From assembly GCA_022647615.1 (NCBI GenBank), contig JALCKZ010000001.1, forward strand, positions 732,178 through 796,177: a DNA stretch of 64,000 nt, given 5' to 3'. A program made the translations under genes and the position numbers. The notes under the pieces were generated by a model that saw only the letters and a program-made list of their open reading frames with translations, was not told the DNA's origin and did no database searches. The DNA is from Bacteroidales bacterium. GTDB taxonomy: Bacteria; Bacteroidota; Bacteroidia; Bacteroidales; UBA932. Of the stretch, positions 18,425-27,548 are shown in pieces. Every line of letters starts with the position of its first letter. The first letter of the stretch is position 1.

Positions 18425-18628
18425 CTAAAATGTGAGTAATAATTTATCCAAAATTGCTGTCTTTGTGTAAAGTGCAAGGGAAATGCACATGTTATGGCAA
18501 ATTTCCGGCACAACATCTAGGTAATAATACCTAATTCAAAATTATTCTTAAAAATACATTAATAGAGCTGCAACAGAAAATGCCTCTATTGCATCTTAAT
18601 AGTGTAGGTTTAGGTTTTAGTACAAGAA
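18425..18628. other. Leader or intergenic region upstream of upxY with hairpins
   Basis: No gene is visible here. TAGGTA 518-523 pairs with TACCTA 528-533 (last three digits of positions 18518-18533), and AATAGAG 18561-18567 pairs with CTCTATT 18584-18590. Together with the hairpin at 18631-18656 they give three stems in 235 bases. I found no flanking inverted repeats of the kind that make invertible capsule promoters. The stems may be part of a 5' leader on which UpxY acts, or of a small RNA on the plus strand. Confidence 0.4.
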
Positions 18629-18630
18629 AG

Positions 18631-18664
18631 CGGGCTGCATATTTTTTTGCGGCCCGTTTTTATT
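18631..18664. terminator. Intrinsic terminator between lolC/E-like gene and upxY leader
   Basis: CGGGCTGC (18631-18638) pairs with GCGGCCCG (18649-18656), eight pairs including one G-U, with a T-rich loop. On the plus strand TTTTTATTC follows, so it would stop a plus-strand transcript well. On the minus strand it lies three bases after the stop of the permease gene and has only a weak T tract. Confidence 0.6.
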
Positions 18665-19916
18665 CTTTTATGGAATGTGCCGGAATAGCGGACATTATGT
18701 ATCCAATAATTGCAGTAATCGCCATAATTACAACAACATCAGATAACTGAATGTCTACCGGATATGAGCTTATTGTAAAATTCCCCGGCATTGGCACAAC
18801 CCCGAATTTTTGTTGTATAATACAGAGTACTAAGCCAATAGATACTCCTATAACTGCCCCTGCCATGCAAATTAACCAGCCGTGCAGGGTAAAAGTCCTG
18901 CGGAGCATTTTGTTCTTTGCTCCCATTGCGCGATACGTCTTTATATCATCTTGCTTATCAATTATGAGCATTGATAGTGAGGCAAAAATATTTACGGAAA
19001 CAACAACAATAACAAAGAAAAGAATCAAATAAACTGCAAACTTCTCGCTGCGCATCATCTTGTATAGCAATGCATTCTGCTGCCATCTGTTTTTGACTAT
19101 ATATTTTTCTTTATCAGCTGTGCCGGCCTGGGCGGCAAGTTTTTTTATTTGGGTCCCGACAGTTTTATATTTTTCTGTTTTAACGCCCTCCTTTATTGCG
19201 GGGCTGGCATCGGGACTGAGATATATTTCAATTTTATTTGCCTCATTTGGCTGATATTCAATTAATTCTTGTGCCGCCTCCAAAGGGATGAACATAGAGT
19301 TTTTATCAAATTCTTGTTCCAGCTGTATAATGCCGGAGGGGTGGATATTTAATGTCTCCACGGATTCCATTGGCATAAGCATGGAGATATTTCCGGTTCT
19401 GGTAGGGAAGAATAATTCTAGAGCATCTGTGAAACTTGGCTGCAGTCTGAGCCTTTGAGCAAGTCCGGCCCCGACAACCGCTTTATTTAGCTGGCCAAAT
19501 TTTGTGCGAAAGACGCCGTCTGTTATGTGATTTGTAATTTTCTTAAGGAGACAATAATTATCCGGGACTCCTTTTATTTTTGCAATTGATTGAACATTAC
19601 CGTATTGCAAGAACACATTTTCTTCTACTACAGGACAAAATGCAAATATCCCATTTATGTTTTTAATTTTTTGAAGCGGAGCATCCTCTGTGTTTAAGAC
19701 CTTTCCCCGTGCAGGTTCAACTACAAAGTCCGGAATGTAATTCTCATACATAGAGGAAATTGTAGAGTCAAATCCATTATATACAGATAGAATAACAATT
19801 AGAGCAAGACAGCCAATTCCAATAGCGCACGCGCTCACTACGGAAATAATGTTAATCACATTATGTTTCTTTTTTGAGAAAAGATATCTGCGCGCTATAA
19901 AATATGGAAGATGCAT
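18660..19916 (-). CDS. LolC/LolE-type ABC transporter permease
   Basis: An inner-membrane permease of the FtsX/MacB class, related to the LolC/LolE subunits that release lipoproteins from the inner membrane for transport to the outer membrane. The N-terminus FIARRYLFSKKKHNVINIIS is typical of LolC/E. One helix follows (residues 20-45), then a large periplasmic domain, then three helices with the FtsX block FASLSMLIIDKQDDI and TYRAMGAKNKMLRRTF. The start was set to ATG 19916, six codons inside the longest frame. The ATPase partner is not in the window. It lies 42 bases downstream of rbfA on the same strand. Confidence 0.88.
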   Translation of the reverse strand: MHLPYFIARRYLFSKKKHNVINIISVVSACAIGIGCLALIVILSVYNGFDSTISSMYENYIPDFVVEPARGKVLNTEDAPLQKIKNINGIFAFCPVVEENVFLQYGNVQSIAKIKGVPDNYCLLKKITNHITDGVFRTKFGQLNKAVVGAGLAQRLRLQPSFTDALELFFPTRTGNISMLMPMESVETLNIHPSGIIQLEQEFDKNSMFIPLEAAQELIEYQPNEANKIEIYLSPDASPAIKEGVKTEKYKTVGTQIKKLAAQAGTADKEKYIVKNRWQQNALLYKMMRSEKFAVYLILFFVIVVVSVNIFASLSMLIIDKQDDIKTYRAMGAKNKMLRRTFTLHGWLICMAGAVIGVSIGLVLCIIQQKFGVVPMPGNFTISSYPVDIQLSDVVVIMAITAIIGYIMSAIPAHSIKE

Positions 19917-19958
19917 AATCTTGTTAATCAGCAATGTGCGTAAACGCAGATTGCTTCT

Positions 19959-20324
19959 TTATTTTTCGGACTTCTTGCGGTCCGCCGCAAGCAAATCATC
20001 TATGTGCTGTACATAATCCAGCGTCTCATCCAGAACAAATTCAAGTTCCGGAACAATTCTAAGCTGTTTTGCAACAACATGTCCAAGCTCTCCTCTGATA
20101 GATTTGCTCTCCCCCGCAATAAGTTCCATAACGCTCTTTTTCTTTTCTGTCGGGAATATGCTCACAAAAACTTTTGCATAAGAAAAATCGGGACTTACGC
20201 GCACCTCGCTCACTGTTACAAGAGCTCCGCCAAAAGCGGACATGCCCCTGCCTCTAACTATTTCAGCTAGATGCCTTTGCAGCTCCCGCTGAATTTTCTG
20301 CTGTCTCTTTGATTCTCCTTCCAT
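19959..20324 (-). CDS. rbfA: Ribosome-binding factor A
   Basis: RbfA binds the 30S subunit and helps to mature the 5' end of 16S rRNA, notably in the cold. The KH-like fold is recognisable in LQRHLAEIVRG near the start, VTVSEVRVSPDFSYAKVFVSIF in the middle and LGHVVAKQLRIVPELEFVLDET near the end. Length (121 residues) is normal. It shares a strand with the downstream permease gene and lies between it and tyrS, a frequent order in Bacteroidota. Confidence 0.95.
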   Translation of the reverse strand: MEGESKRQQKIQRELQRHLAEIVRGRGMSAFGGALVTVSEVRVSPDFSYAKVFVSIFPTEKKKSVMELIAGESKSIRGELGHVVAKQLRIVPELEFVLDETLDYVQHIDDLLAADRKKSEK

Positions 20325-20378
20325 ATACGATTATTTTTATGACAACTTTAAAATTTGCGTTACTTATTTTGCCGGCAG

Positions 20379-21671
20379 CTATTCAAACTTAAGAATGTAA
20401 TAATTCTTCTTACCCTTCTGAACAAGAACGTATTTGCCGTTGATTAAAAACTTATCATCAAGGGTTCCGTTAACGTCAGTAAATTTCTCTTTGTCAATAT
20501 TAAGTCCGTTGCCCTGAATCATTTTGCGGCACTCGCCTTTTGATGGAAATACTTGTGTATCAACAGCAAGTAAATCCAATATATTAGTCTTTAATTTATC
20601 TTTGCTAACGGTGAATTGTTCAACTCCGTCAAACACTGCAAGGAATGTCCGCTCATCTAATTTCTGAAGCGCTTCTCTTGTGGATTTGCCAAACAAAATA
20701 TTTGATGCTTCAACAGCGTTTTTCCACTCTTCCTCACCGTGCACCATTGTTGTAATCTCCTTTGCAAGAAGCTTTTGCAGAGAACGTTGTCCGGGGTCCT
20801 TAAGATGTTCCGCAATGGCGGCATCAATTGTCTCCCTATCCAGCATTGTAAAAATCTTGATGAATTTCTGAGCGTCTTCATCACTGACATTCAGCCAGAA
20901 CTGATAAAAAGCATAAGGAGTTGTATAATCTGCGCTTAGCCAAATATTTCCCTTCTCTGTCTTTCCAAATTTTCCGCCGTCAGCTTTGGTCATCAGCGGG
21001 CAAGTCAAAGCAAATACTTCATTGCCGGAAGTTCTGCGAATCAGTTCAGCTCCTGTGGTGATATTACCCCACTGGTCACTTCCGCCCATCTGCAGCTTGC
21101 ATCCGTAGTGCTTGTTAAGAAACAAGTAATCATATCCTTGCACTAGCTGGTAAGAAAATTCTGTAAATGACATTCCCTCTCTGTCTTCTCCGCTCAATCT
21201 CTTTTTTACGGAGTCTTTGCTCATCATATAATTGACAGTAATTAGCTTGCCAATATCTCTGATGAAACCAAGAAAAGTATAATCTTTCATCCAGTCATAG
21301 TTATTCACCATGAGTGCTGCGTTAGGGGAATTTTTATCATCAAAATTCAAGAATCTGGAGAGCTGTTTTTTTATGCACTCCTGATTGTGGCGCAATGTGG
21401 CTTCATCCAAAAGGTTGCGCTCCTGACTCTTCATAGAGGGGTCTCCAATCATTCCGGTCGCACCGCCAATCAAAGCTATCGGCTTATGACCGCAAGCCTG
21501 GAAGTGCTTAAGCATCATTATACCTACAAGGTGTCCAATGTGCAAAGAGTCTGCGGTTGGGTCTATTCCAACATAAGCGGAAGTTGGCTCCTTCATTAAT
21601 TGTTCTTCCGTTCCTGGCATCATGGAATGAATCATTCCGCGCCACTTTAGTTCTTCTACAAAATTTTTCAT
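20379..21671 (-). CDS. tyrS: Tyrosyl-tRNA synthetase
   Basis: Charges tRNA-Tyr with tyrosine in two ATP-dependent steps. It is a class I synthetase of the bacterial type: the HIGH motif is SLHIGHLVG near residue 45, the tyrosine pocket lies in [29 protein letters not shown] is present, and the KMSKS equivalent is [11 protein letters not shown]. The C-terminal S4-like RNA-binding domain is seen in [22 protein letters not shown] (split here only in length). The start was placed at ATG 21671; the 18 upstream residues are not family-like. Confidence 0.97.
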   Translation of the reverse strand: MKNFVEELKWRGMIHSMMPGTEEQLMKEPTSAYVGIDPTADSLHIGHLVGIMMLKHFQACGHKPIALIGGATGMIGDPSMKSQERNLLDEATLRHNQECIKKQLSRFLNFDDKNSPNAALMVNNYDWMKDYTFLGFIRDIGKLITVNYMMSKDSVKKRLSGEDREGMSFTEFSYQLVQGYDYLFLNKHYGCKLQMGGSDQWGNITTGAELIRRTSGNEVFALTCPLMTKADGGKFGKTEKGNIWLSADYTTPYAFYQFWLNVSDEDAQKFIKIFTMLDRETIDAAIAEHLKDPGQRSLQKLLAKEITTMVHGEEEWKNAVEASNILFGKSTREALQKLDERTFLAVFDGVEQFTVSKDKLKTNILDLLAVDTQVFPSKGECRKMIQGNGLNIDKEKFTDVNGTLDDKFLINGKYVLVQKGKKNYYILKFE

Positions 21672-21713
21672 CTCTTTCTCAATTCTGTGAGCCGCAAAAG
21701 TACTTAAAATTGT

Positions 21714-21721
21714 TATCTTTG
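21714..21721 (+). promoter_or_regulatory. Candidate -7 box (TATCTTTG) of the first S37 peptidase gene
   Basis: TATCTTTG lies 66 bases before the ATG. The second S37 gene has the same box 65 bases before its ATG, which supports both. Confidence 0.5.
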
Positions 21722-21732
21722 ACAATCATAAT

Positions 21733-21773
21733 GGCTATGATAGAGTACCATAGCCGTTAGTTTAACTTAAACT
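21733..21773 (+). promoter_or_regulatory. Hairpin and palindrome in the leader of the first S37 gene
   Basis: GGCTATG 21733-21739 pairs with CATAGCC 21749-21755. It is followed by a perfect 15-base palindrome, AGTTTAACTTAAACT (21759-21773). They lie between the -7 box and the start codon. The role is unknown; an operator or an RNA stem are both possible. Confidence 0.4.
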
Positions 21774-21786
21774 ATCTCTCTTTTTT

Positions 21787-23205
21787 ATGTTAAAACAATT
21801 CTCTCCGGTAATTAGGATGACTGTCGCGATAGTTATTGTTGCGGTTGTCGTATTCTCCTTTGCAAGTTGTAATAGGAGCGTTGCGCCATCATTTACGCCT
21901 GAGTATCAAGATTCTCTGACTCAGAAGGATTTGCTGTGGCTGAACAGCGTGGTTGGGAAGGGAGATAGCGTTGGAATGATAACGGGCATTGAGAAACTGG
22001 GAATTGACAAATCAGAATGTCAGCAATATAAAAACAAGTATGTGCTCTATATTACTCAGTTGATAGATCATAAGCATCCGGAAATTGGAACTTTTAAACA
22101 GAGAGTTGTAATTTGCTTTGCAGGATATGACAAGCCGGTTAACTATATAACAGAGGGATATACAGTTACATACGGACTTGATCCGAATTTTAATAAAGAG
22201 ATATCTTCTGCCTTTTCAACAAACACTATAATAGTTGAGCACAGGTATTTTGGAAAATCTGTTCCATTTGCAGGCGATACAACCGCTTTGGACATAGCTA
22301 AAATGAATTGGGATTACTTGACGGAGGAGCAGGCGGCTGCTGATTTACACGCTATTAGAGAAAAATTTGGAGAATTGTTTAAAGGTAAATGGATAGCTAG
22401 CGGATGGAGCAAGGGAGGCTTTTGCACAGTTTCTTATACGAGTTTCTACCCTAAAGACATGACGTGTTCTGTTGTTTATGAGGCTCCATTTTGCAATGGG
22501 CTAAATGACGGACGTCTTATGAATTACATAACAGATACGGTCTGGACTCCTGATGTCAGGGCTAAGCTTATTGGTTATCAGAGGGAATTAATTAAACGGG
22601 AAAAGAGGATTGCAAATCTGATGCTTGGTCCCGGTGCCGGCGATAATCCTGTTAGTGTAATGCAATTTGAATACTCTGTTTTACTGTCGGGCTTTGCATT
22701 TTATCAGTGGGGCGGAAATCCTGATGCAATATCAAATGTCAAAAAGGCGACAGATGAAGAACTTATAGGTTTTGTTGGTGTAATAGACAGCCTGGAAGCG
22801 ACGAAAGAAGCAGAAGTTAGTTTCTCTCTTTATGTTCAGCAGGCAAAGGAGATGGGTTTCCCCTCTATCAATATTGATTCATTCAAGGATATTTTGACTC
22901 AGGTAAAAAGCGGAGGAGATTTGCTTAAATTAGAATTATGTGGTTTGACATTTAGCTTTGATAATACTCTATACAATAGGGTGCATAAATTTGTAACAAC
23001 CACAAAATCAAAGATGCTGTTCATTTATGGAGCGCATGATCCATGTACGGCTGTCAGACTTTTCTCAACGGAAAGAAAGAATCTGAAATTATATATAGTC
23101 CCTGATGCCTGCCATACAGCCACCATTTCCACTATGCCGTCCAAGATGAAAACAGAGGCAATGGCAACATTGAGCGGCTGGCTTGGAGTGAGTGCTACAA
23201 AATAA
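21787..23205 (+). CDS. Peptidase S37-family lipoprotein (PS-10 type)
   Basis: A serine peptidase of the S37 family, which removes tripeptides or short peptides from the N-terminus of proteins; Bacteroidota members are surface or periplasmic. The N-terminus has a lipobox (FASCN, lipid cysteine 28), so the protein is a lipoprotein. The catalytic serine lies in SGWSKGGF (Ser208), the aspartate in FIYGAHDPCTAVR and the histidine in PDACHTATI. The oxyanion region VEHRYFGKSVPF is strongly conserved with the next gene. The two paralogues stand in tandem, each with its own candidate promoter, and differ in their membrane anchoring. Confidence 0.88.
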   Translation: MLKQFSPVIRMTVAIVIVAVVVFSFASCNRSVAPSFTPEYQDSLTQKDLLWLNSVVGKGDSVGMITGIEKLGIDKSECQQYKNKYVLYITQLIDHKHPEIGTFKQRVVICFAGYDKPVNYITEGYTVTYGLDPNFNKEISSAFSTNTIIVEHRYFGKSVPFAGDTTALDIAKMNWDYLTEEQAAADLHAIREKFGELFKGKWIASGWSKGGFCTVSYTSFYPKDMTCSVVYEAPFCNGLNDGRLMNYITDTVWTPDVRAKLIGYQRELIKREKRIANLMLGPGAGDNPVSVMQFEYSVLLSGFAFYQWGGNPDAISNVKKATDEELIGFVGVIDSLEATKEAEVSFSLYVQQAKEMGFPSINIDSFKDILTQVKSGGDLLKLELCGLTFSFDNTLYNRVHKFVTTTKSKMLFIYGAHDPCTAVRLFSTERKNLKLYIVPDACHTATISTMPSKMKTEAMATLSGWLGVSATK

Positions 23206-23206
23206 T

Positions 23207-23214
23207 TATCTTTG
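23207..23214 (+). promoter_or_regulatory. Candidate -7 box (TATCTTTG) of the second S37 peptidase gene
   Basis: TATCTTTG starts two bases after the stop of the first S37 gene and lies 65 bases before the ATG of the second, a spacing nearly identical to that of the first gene. Confidence 0.5.
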
Positions 23215-23278
23215 GTAAGCTAAAAAAGAAATATGTACCGTTAAAAAACTAATGAATTAATAATTTTATAAAATAGTT

Positions 23279-24718
23279 ATGTTAAAAGGTTTATTAAAAA
23301 CAATTAAAATATCAGTTGCGATTTGCATAGTTGCAATGATTGCAATACCCGCTGCGGCTCAAGACAAAACAACGGCGCAAAAAGCTTGTTGTGAGAAGTT
23401 TGCAGCATCGTCTCCGGACTCTTTGCTGCCGGAAGATTTACTATGGCTTAACAGATATGTAAAGCCTAATGAAAAAATTGGTCTTATTTCAGACATCAAA
23501 AAACTTGAGGTTGCGGACAAAATGCCTAACAAGTTTATTGACAAATATGTTTTCTTTATCACGCAACCTATTGACCATAAGAACCCTAAGAAAGGCACTT
23601 TTAAGCAGATGGTTGTTGTTGCTTTTGCCGGATGGAACAAGCCAACGGGAATTATAACTGAGGGATATACCGGAAGTTATTTTCTTAATCCAAGATACAG
23701 AGAGGAAATCTCCGCATTGTTTAACACAAATATGGTTGGCGTGGAGCACAGATATTTTAACAAATCTGTCCCATTTGCACAGGATGATACCACTATTACT
23801 CCCGATAAATTAAATTGGGACTATATGACGGCGGAGCAGGAAGCGGCAGATTTACACGCTGTTAGAACGGCGCTTGGACATCTGTTCCCTGGCAAGTGGT
23901 TCTCTTCCGGAATAAGCAAGGGAGGACAAAACTGTATGGCCTACACATCTTTTTATCCAAAAGATTTGGATTGCTCTGTTCCTTACGTAGGACCGGTAAG
24001 CAGAAGCGCTGAGGATGGAAGACATGAGCCTTTTATTAGAGATTCCTGCGGAACAGCGCAAGACAGAGCTATTCTTAAAAATTTCCAAATAGAAATTCTT
24101 AAGAGACGCGCAACTATACAGCCTATGCTGGAGGAATATGTAAAGAAAAATAATTTGAAATATAAGATTACAATTCCTGAGCTTTATGATTATTGCACTC
24201 TTGAATTTACATTTGCTTTTTGGCAGTGGGGCAGAAAAACTTCTACCGTTCCAAATCCAAAGACTGCAACGGACAAAGAGATGTTTGACTTTTTTGCAGA
24301 GGCAGTAGGTCCGGATTATTTCCAAAGCTGGGATGCCAACGCTCCTTTCTTTGTTCAGGCGGCTAAAGAACTTGGGTACTATAGTTATGATTGTGAGCCG
24401 TTTAAGGACCTTCTGACAATTAAATCTACTCACGGATATCTTCAGAGAATTTTCTTGCCGGCACAGAAATTTAAATTTGATAATACTCTGTATAAGAGAC
24501 TTACAAACTTTGTTGCTACAACAGATGCCAAGATGATGTTCATATATGGCCAGTGGGATCCATGGTCTTCTGTAAGACCTCACAATCCCGGACATGACAA
24601 CATTAAGTTCTATATTTTGCCTGGTGGCAGCCACCGTTCCAGAATAAACAATATGCCGGAACCTATGAAGAAAGAGGCAATTGCAACTTTAAAACAATGG
24701 CTGGACATAAAGGACTAA
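23279..24718 (+). CDS. Peptidase S37-family secreted protein (paralogue)
   Basis: Second S37 peptidase, 479 residues. It has an ordinary signal peptide ending in AIPAAAQ instead of a lipobox, so it should be soluble in the periplasm or secreted. The catalytic residues correspond to those of its neighbour: serine in SSGISKGGQ (Ser213), aspartate in FIYGQWDPWSSVRP and histidine in LPGGSHRSRI. Shared blocks such as VEHRYFNKSVPFA and WDYMTAEQEAADLHAVR show an old tandem duplication. I saw no type IX secretion C-terminal domain in either protein. Confidence 0.88.
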   Translation: MLKGLLKTIKISVAICIVAMIAIPAAAQDKTTAQKACCEKFAASSPDSLLPEDLLWLNRYVKPNEKIGLISDIKKLEVADKMPNKFIDKYVFFITQPIDHKNPKKGTFKQMVVVAFAGWNKPTGIITEGYTGSYFLNPRYREEISALFNTNMVGVEHRYFNKSVPFAQDDTTITPDKLNWDYMTAEQEAADLHAVRTALGHLFPGKWFSSGISKGGQNCMAYTSFYPKDLDCSVPYVGPVSRSAEDGRHEPFIRDSCGTAQDRAILKNFQIEILKRRATIQPMLEEYVKKNNLKYKITIPELYDYCTLEFTFAFWQWGRKTSTVPNPKTATDKEMFDFFAEAVGPDYFQSWDANAPFFVQAAKELGYYSYDCEPFKDLLTIKSTHGYLQRIFLPAQKFKFDNTLYKRLTNFVATTDAKMMFIYGQWDPWSSVRPHNPGHDNIKFYILPGGSHRSRINNMPEPMKKEAIATLKQWLDIKD

Positions 24719-24771
24719 GACTTTAGGTATAGAGTTTGCGGGGGGCGGATTGTTGGTTTTAAAAAGTTTTT

Positions 24772-25803
24772 ATGGAATTCAGAGATATTGAGCTGGGGGA
24801 TAAAGTGTGGATTGACAGCCTGTTGCATGCGTCAGACTATGATTCTACAGATTATAATTTTACAGTAATGTTCATATGGCGGGAAATCATTAATACTAAT
24901 GTTGCCCGCCATAAGGACTTCCTGCTGGTAAGATTTGCAGAGAAAAAAAAATATGAAAAACCTGCCGGTCAGACGGGATGCGGAAACTGCAGCAAGGCGG
25001 AAAATCCAATCACAGACTTAAAGCCGGTTGATGACGGAGAAACGGCAGATATCAGACATGCTTACTATTTATTCCCGGCCGGCAAAGGTAGTGATGAAGA
25101 GCTGAAAGAGGCTGTAGATTATATAATTGCAGACTCGGAGAAACTAGGAGCTTATGTGGTTTTTGTGGGTGTGCTGGATAAACAGGTAGAATTTCTGCAG
25201 CATTATTATCCCGACAGATTTGAGTATCAGAAGTACCGCAATAGTTTTGACTATGTGTATAATGCAAGTGATTTGCTTACACTAAAAGGGAAAAAATATC
25301 AGAGCAAACGTAATTTTATCTCAAGATTTAAACGTGCGCAAAACTGGGCGTATGAGGAGATTACGGAGGCTAATATAGATGAGTGTGCTGCAATGAACAT
25401 GGAGTGGTGCAAGAAGTATGGATGCAGTCATAATCCATCATTATTTGCTGAGGGATGTTCTGTTAAGATGGCAATAAGAAATTTTAAGCAGCTGGGTTTA
25501 AAGGGCGGATTGCTTAGGCTGGATGGTAAAATTGTGGCATTTACTCTAGGCGAAATGACTAATTCAAATACATTTCTTGTGCATATAGAAAAGGCATTTG
25601 CTGATATTGTAGGTGCTTATCCTACAATTAATTATGAGTTTTTACAACATAACTCGCAGCTTGGCTTTGCTTATGTTAACAGAGAAGATGATGCGGGAGA
25701 TGAGGGGCTTAGAAAAGCAAAAACAGATTATCATCCTTTTAAGATGATAGAGAAAACTATCGTGACCTTAAAAGGACACAATCTGGAAATTATTCCTGAA
25801 TAA
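24772..25803 (+). CDS. DUF2156 protein (phosphatidylglycerol lysyltransferase C-terminal-like)
   Basis: A soluble protein of 343 residues with the double-GNAT fold of DUF2156, found as the catalytic part of MprF aminoacyl-lipid synthases. Here it stands alone without the membrane domain, as in many Bacteroidota. Recognisable blocks are the start EFRDIELGDKVWI, KKYQSKRNFISRFKRAQ, GGLLRLDGKIVAFTLGE, and the end VNREDDAGDEGLRKAK then YHPFKMIEK. The real substrate of the stand-alone group is unknown. Residues 65-80 hold a short cysteine-bearing insert. It follows the S37 pair by 53 bases. Confidence 0.85.
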   Translation: MEFRDIELGDKVWIDSLLHASDYDSTDYNFTVMFIWREIINTNVARHKDFLLVRFAEKKKYEKPAGQTGCGNCSKAENPITDLKPVDDGETADIRHAYYLFPAGKGSDEELKEAVDYIIADSEKLGAYVVFVGVLDKQVEFLQHYYPDRFEYQKYRNSFDYVYNASDLLTLKGKKYQSKRNFISRFKRAQNWAYEEITEANIDECAAMNMEWCKKYGCSHNPSLFAEGCSVKMAIRNFKQLGLKGGLLRLDGKIVAFTLGEMTNSNTFLVHIEKAFADIVGAYPTINYEFLQHNSQLGFAYVNREDDAGDEGLRKAKTDYHPFKMIEKTIVTLKGHNLEIIPE

Positions 25804-25821
25804 ATTTAGAAATAGAGTCAA

Positions 25822-26895
25822 TTAAAGTCCAAGGGCTGCTGCGGCTGAATCTGCTGCGGCAGCTTCTTTTTTGCTCTTGGCGTCCATTACATCATTCTGA
25901 TATAAAGCATCTTGCAGCTTGGCAATGACTTTGTCCGCAGTGGCGTCTTTTAAAATGACAGCCTTGTGTTCATCTAAAAGATACAGGCTTGGAATAGCTC
26001 TCAAAGAGTAAATTTTTCCGGAGTTGATAGCACCTTTTGGATCATATGCATAAATCCAATCTTTTGGAAATAAGCTCTTTCCTTTTCTCCATGCAGCCAG
26101 ATTTTTATCGGGATAAAGAGAAAGAATTGCCAATCTATCCTGGCCAATCATATTTATTATGACGTCTGAATTTTTTAGAACATTAAGAACTCTGACGCAA
26201 TCTGAACAATCTGGATTATTAAAATAAATTAGAGTATACTCAGCGTCAATATCATACAGGTTTTTAGTCTCCGTGCCGGTTGAGAATTCAAAATCATTTG
26301 CTCTTGCTCCAATCATGTTAAGAATAGCCATCTTGAACTGGGCAATGTAACCTATCTTTTCATTCGCAGGTATAGATTGAGCATCTATAATACCCTCCAA
26401 TATAGGAACATACAGCTGTTCATCCAAATACGGAGAATTAGGTTCATACAGATATTTCTCACTGTACTCAATTATTTTTCCAAGGAATTTTTTATCTCCT
26501 GTCATGGCAAGAGAATCGGCTTTTTTCATAAGGTCACGCTCTCCGGCATTTGCTGTAGGATAATGATTTGCAGCCTGCAGCGCTTTTATGTACCCAATGA
26601 ATGCATCCTGGAAAACTTTGCCGCTTACACCAAGAACCCCGGATGTGTCTTTGCTATATTCCAGCTGCAGCAATCTGTTTGGGTCCAGGAAATCTTTCCA
26701 ATAGTTGAGGGCATAATACTTTGCTGCATCAACCTGGTTGTCAATCATATCGGGTACCTGAACCTGCGGAAATTTATTCAGGGACACCATATCCATTGCG
26801 CCTTTTTTTCCCTTGCAGGAGAAAATAAAAATGGAGCAAGAAATTAACAGACAGCAAGATATGAGAACAGAACCAAAAGAAAAATTACGCCTCAT
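25822..26895 (-). CDS. Thioredoxin-like lipoprotein with DUF5106-type N-terminal domain
   Basis: A periplasmic or outer-membrane lipoprotein. The signal peptide ends in IFIFSCKGK with a lipobox cysteine. The middle part resembles DUF5106, and the C-terminal third is a thioredoxin fold with the redox pair CSDC in FNNPDCSDCVRVL and the cis-proline block RAIPSLYLLDEH. It probably reduces or isomerises disulfides outside the cytosol. The start was moved to ATG 26895 because the longer frame runs into the tRNA gene. The tail is alanine-rich. Confidence 0.85.
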   Translation of the reverse strand: MRRNFSFGSVLISCCLLISCSIFIFSCKGKKGAMDMVSLNKFPQVQVPDMIDNQVDAAKYYALNYWKDFLDPNRLLQLEYSKDTSGVLGVSGKVFQDAFIGYIKALQAANHYPTANAGERDLMKKADSLAMTGDKKFLGKIIEYSEKYLYEPNSPYLDEQLYVPILEGIIDAQSIPANEKIGYIAQFKMAILNMIGARANDFEFSTGTETKNLYDIDAEYTLIYFNNPDCSDCVRVLNVLKNSDVIINMIGQDRLAILSLYPDKNLAAWRKGKSLFPKDWIYAYDPKGAINSGKIYSLRAIPSLYLLDEHKAVILKDATADKVIAKLQDALYQNDVMDAKSKKEAAAADSAAAALGL

Positions 26896-26920
26896 AAAAA
26901 TGTGATTTATAAAAAGAAGT

Positions 26921-26991
26921 TGAGATACCAAGATTCGAACTTGGGCTGGCTGAACCAAAATCAGCAGTGCTAGCCATTACACCATATCTCA
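26921..26991 (-). tRNA. tRNA-Gln (anticodon TTG)
   Basis: Read on the minus strand, TGAGATA at the 5' end pairs with TATCTCA at the 3' end. The anticodon arm is CTGA-TTTTGGT-TCAG, placing TTG at positions 34-36. The T arm CCAAG-TTCGAAT-CTTGG is perfect. The length is 71 bases with CCA not encoded. Confidence 0.95.
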
Positions 26992-27056
26992 ATATTACGC
27001 GCCGCCTCTGTAACTCCCGGCAGCTTTGGGACTGCAAAAATATATAAAAATTTAAC

Positions 27057-27539
27057 TTAAGCAAAAGGTTCCAGCGTATGTATCCAGTTTACAAAGGCAT
27101 CTCCGTAATGGATATAGAGAATTACCCACACCGCAAACCTGGCCGCCTTTCCAATTAGCATGAACAAAGCGGACTTCCAAAATTTGACTCTGTAAAAGCC
27201 TAATGCTATGGCAAATAGGTCGCCAACTATCGGGAGCCAGGAAAAAAAGGCCAGCCCGGCTCCAAACTTATCTATCTTAGACTTCTGTTTTTCAAGGGTT
27301 TTCTGCTTTATTTTAAACCATTTCTCTATCCAGTCCCATCTTCCAAGCCATCCAATCCAATAGGAAGTAAGTCCGCCAATCCAATTGCCTGCCGTTGCAC
27401 AAGTAAATGATATCCAGGGGTTTCCACCACCAAGGAGAATTCCTATAATCAGAAAGTCGGAGCTGAACGGCACAATAGTAGCCGCCAGAAATGACCCCAG
27501 AAAAAGGCCCAGATATCCAAGTCCCGTTAAACTTCCCAT
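27057..27539 (-). CDS. YqaA/DedA-like small membrane protein
   Basis: An inner-membrane protein of 160 residues of the SNARE-associated/DedA-like group, YqaA branch. It has hydrophobic segments near residues 5-35, 40-65, 95-118 and 125-150, with typical features LGSFLAATIVPFSSDFLI and AGNWIGGLTSYWIG. DedA-type proteins take part in lipid-carrier flipping and membrane homeostasis; the precise role of YqaA is not known. It starts 9 bases after the stop of tadA on the same strand. Confidence 0.85.
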   Translation of the reverse strand: MGSLTGLGYLGLFLGSFLAATIVPFSSDFLIIGILLGGGNPWISFTCATAGNWIGGLTSYWIGWLGRWDWIEKWFKIKQKTLEKQKSKIDKFGAGLAFFSWLPIVGDLFAIALGFYRVKFWKSALFMLIGKAARFAVWVILYIHYGDAFVNWIHTLEPFA

Positions 27540-27548
27540 TCTAAATTT

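Noticed and set aside
21787..24718. Type IX secretion C-terminal domain on the S37 peptidases
   Set aside because: The C-termini end in the catalytic domain; no Por secretion motif is seen.
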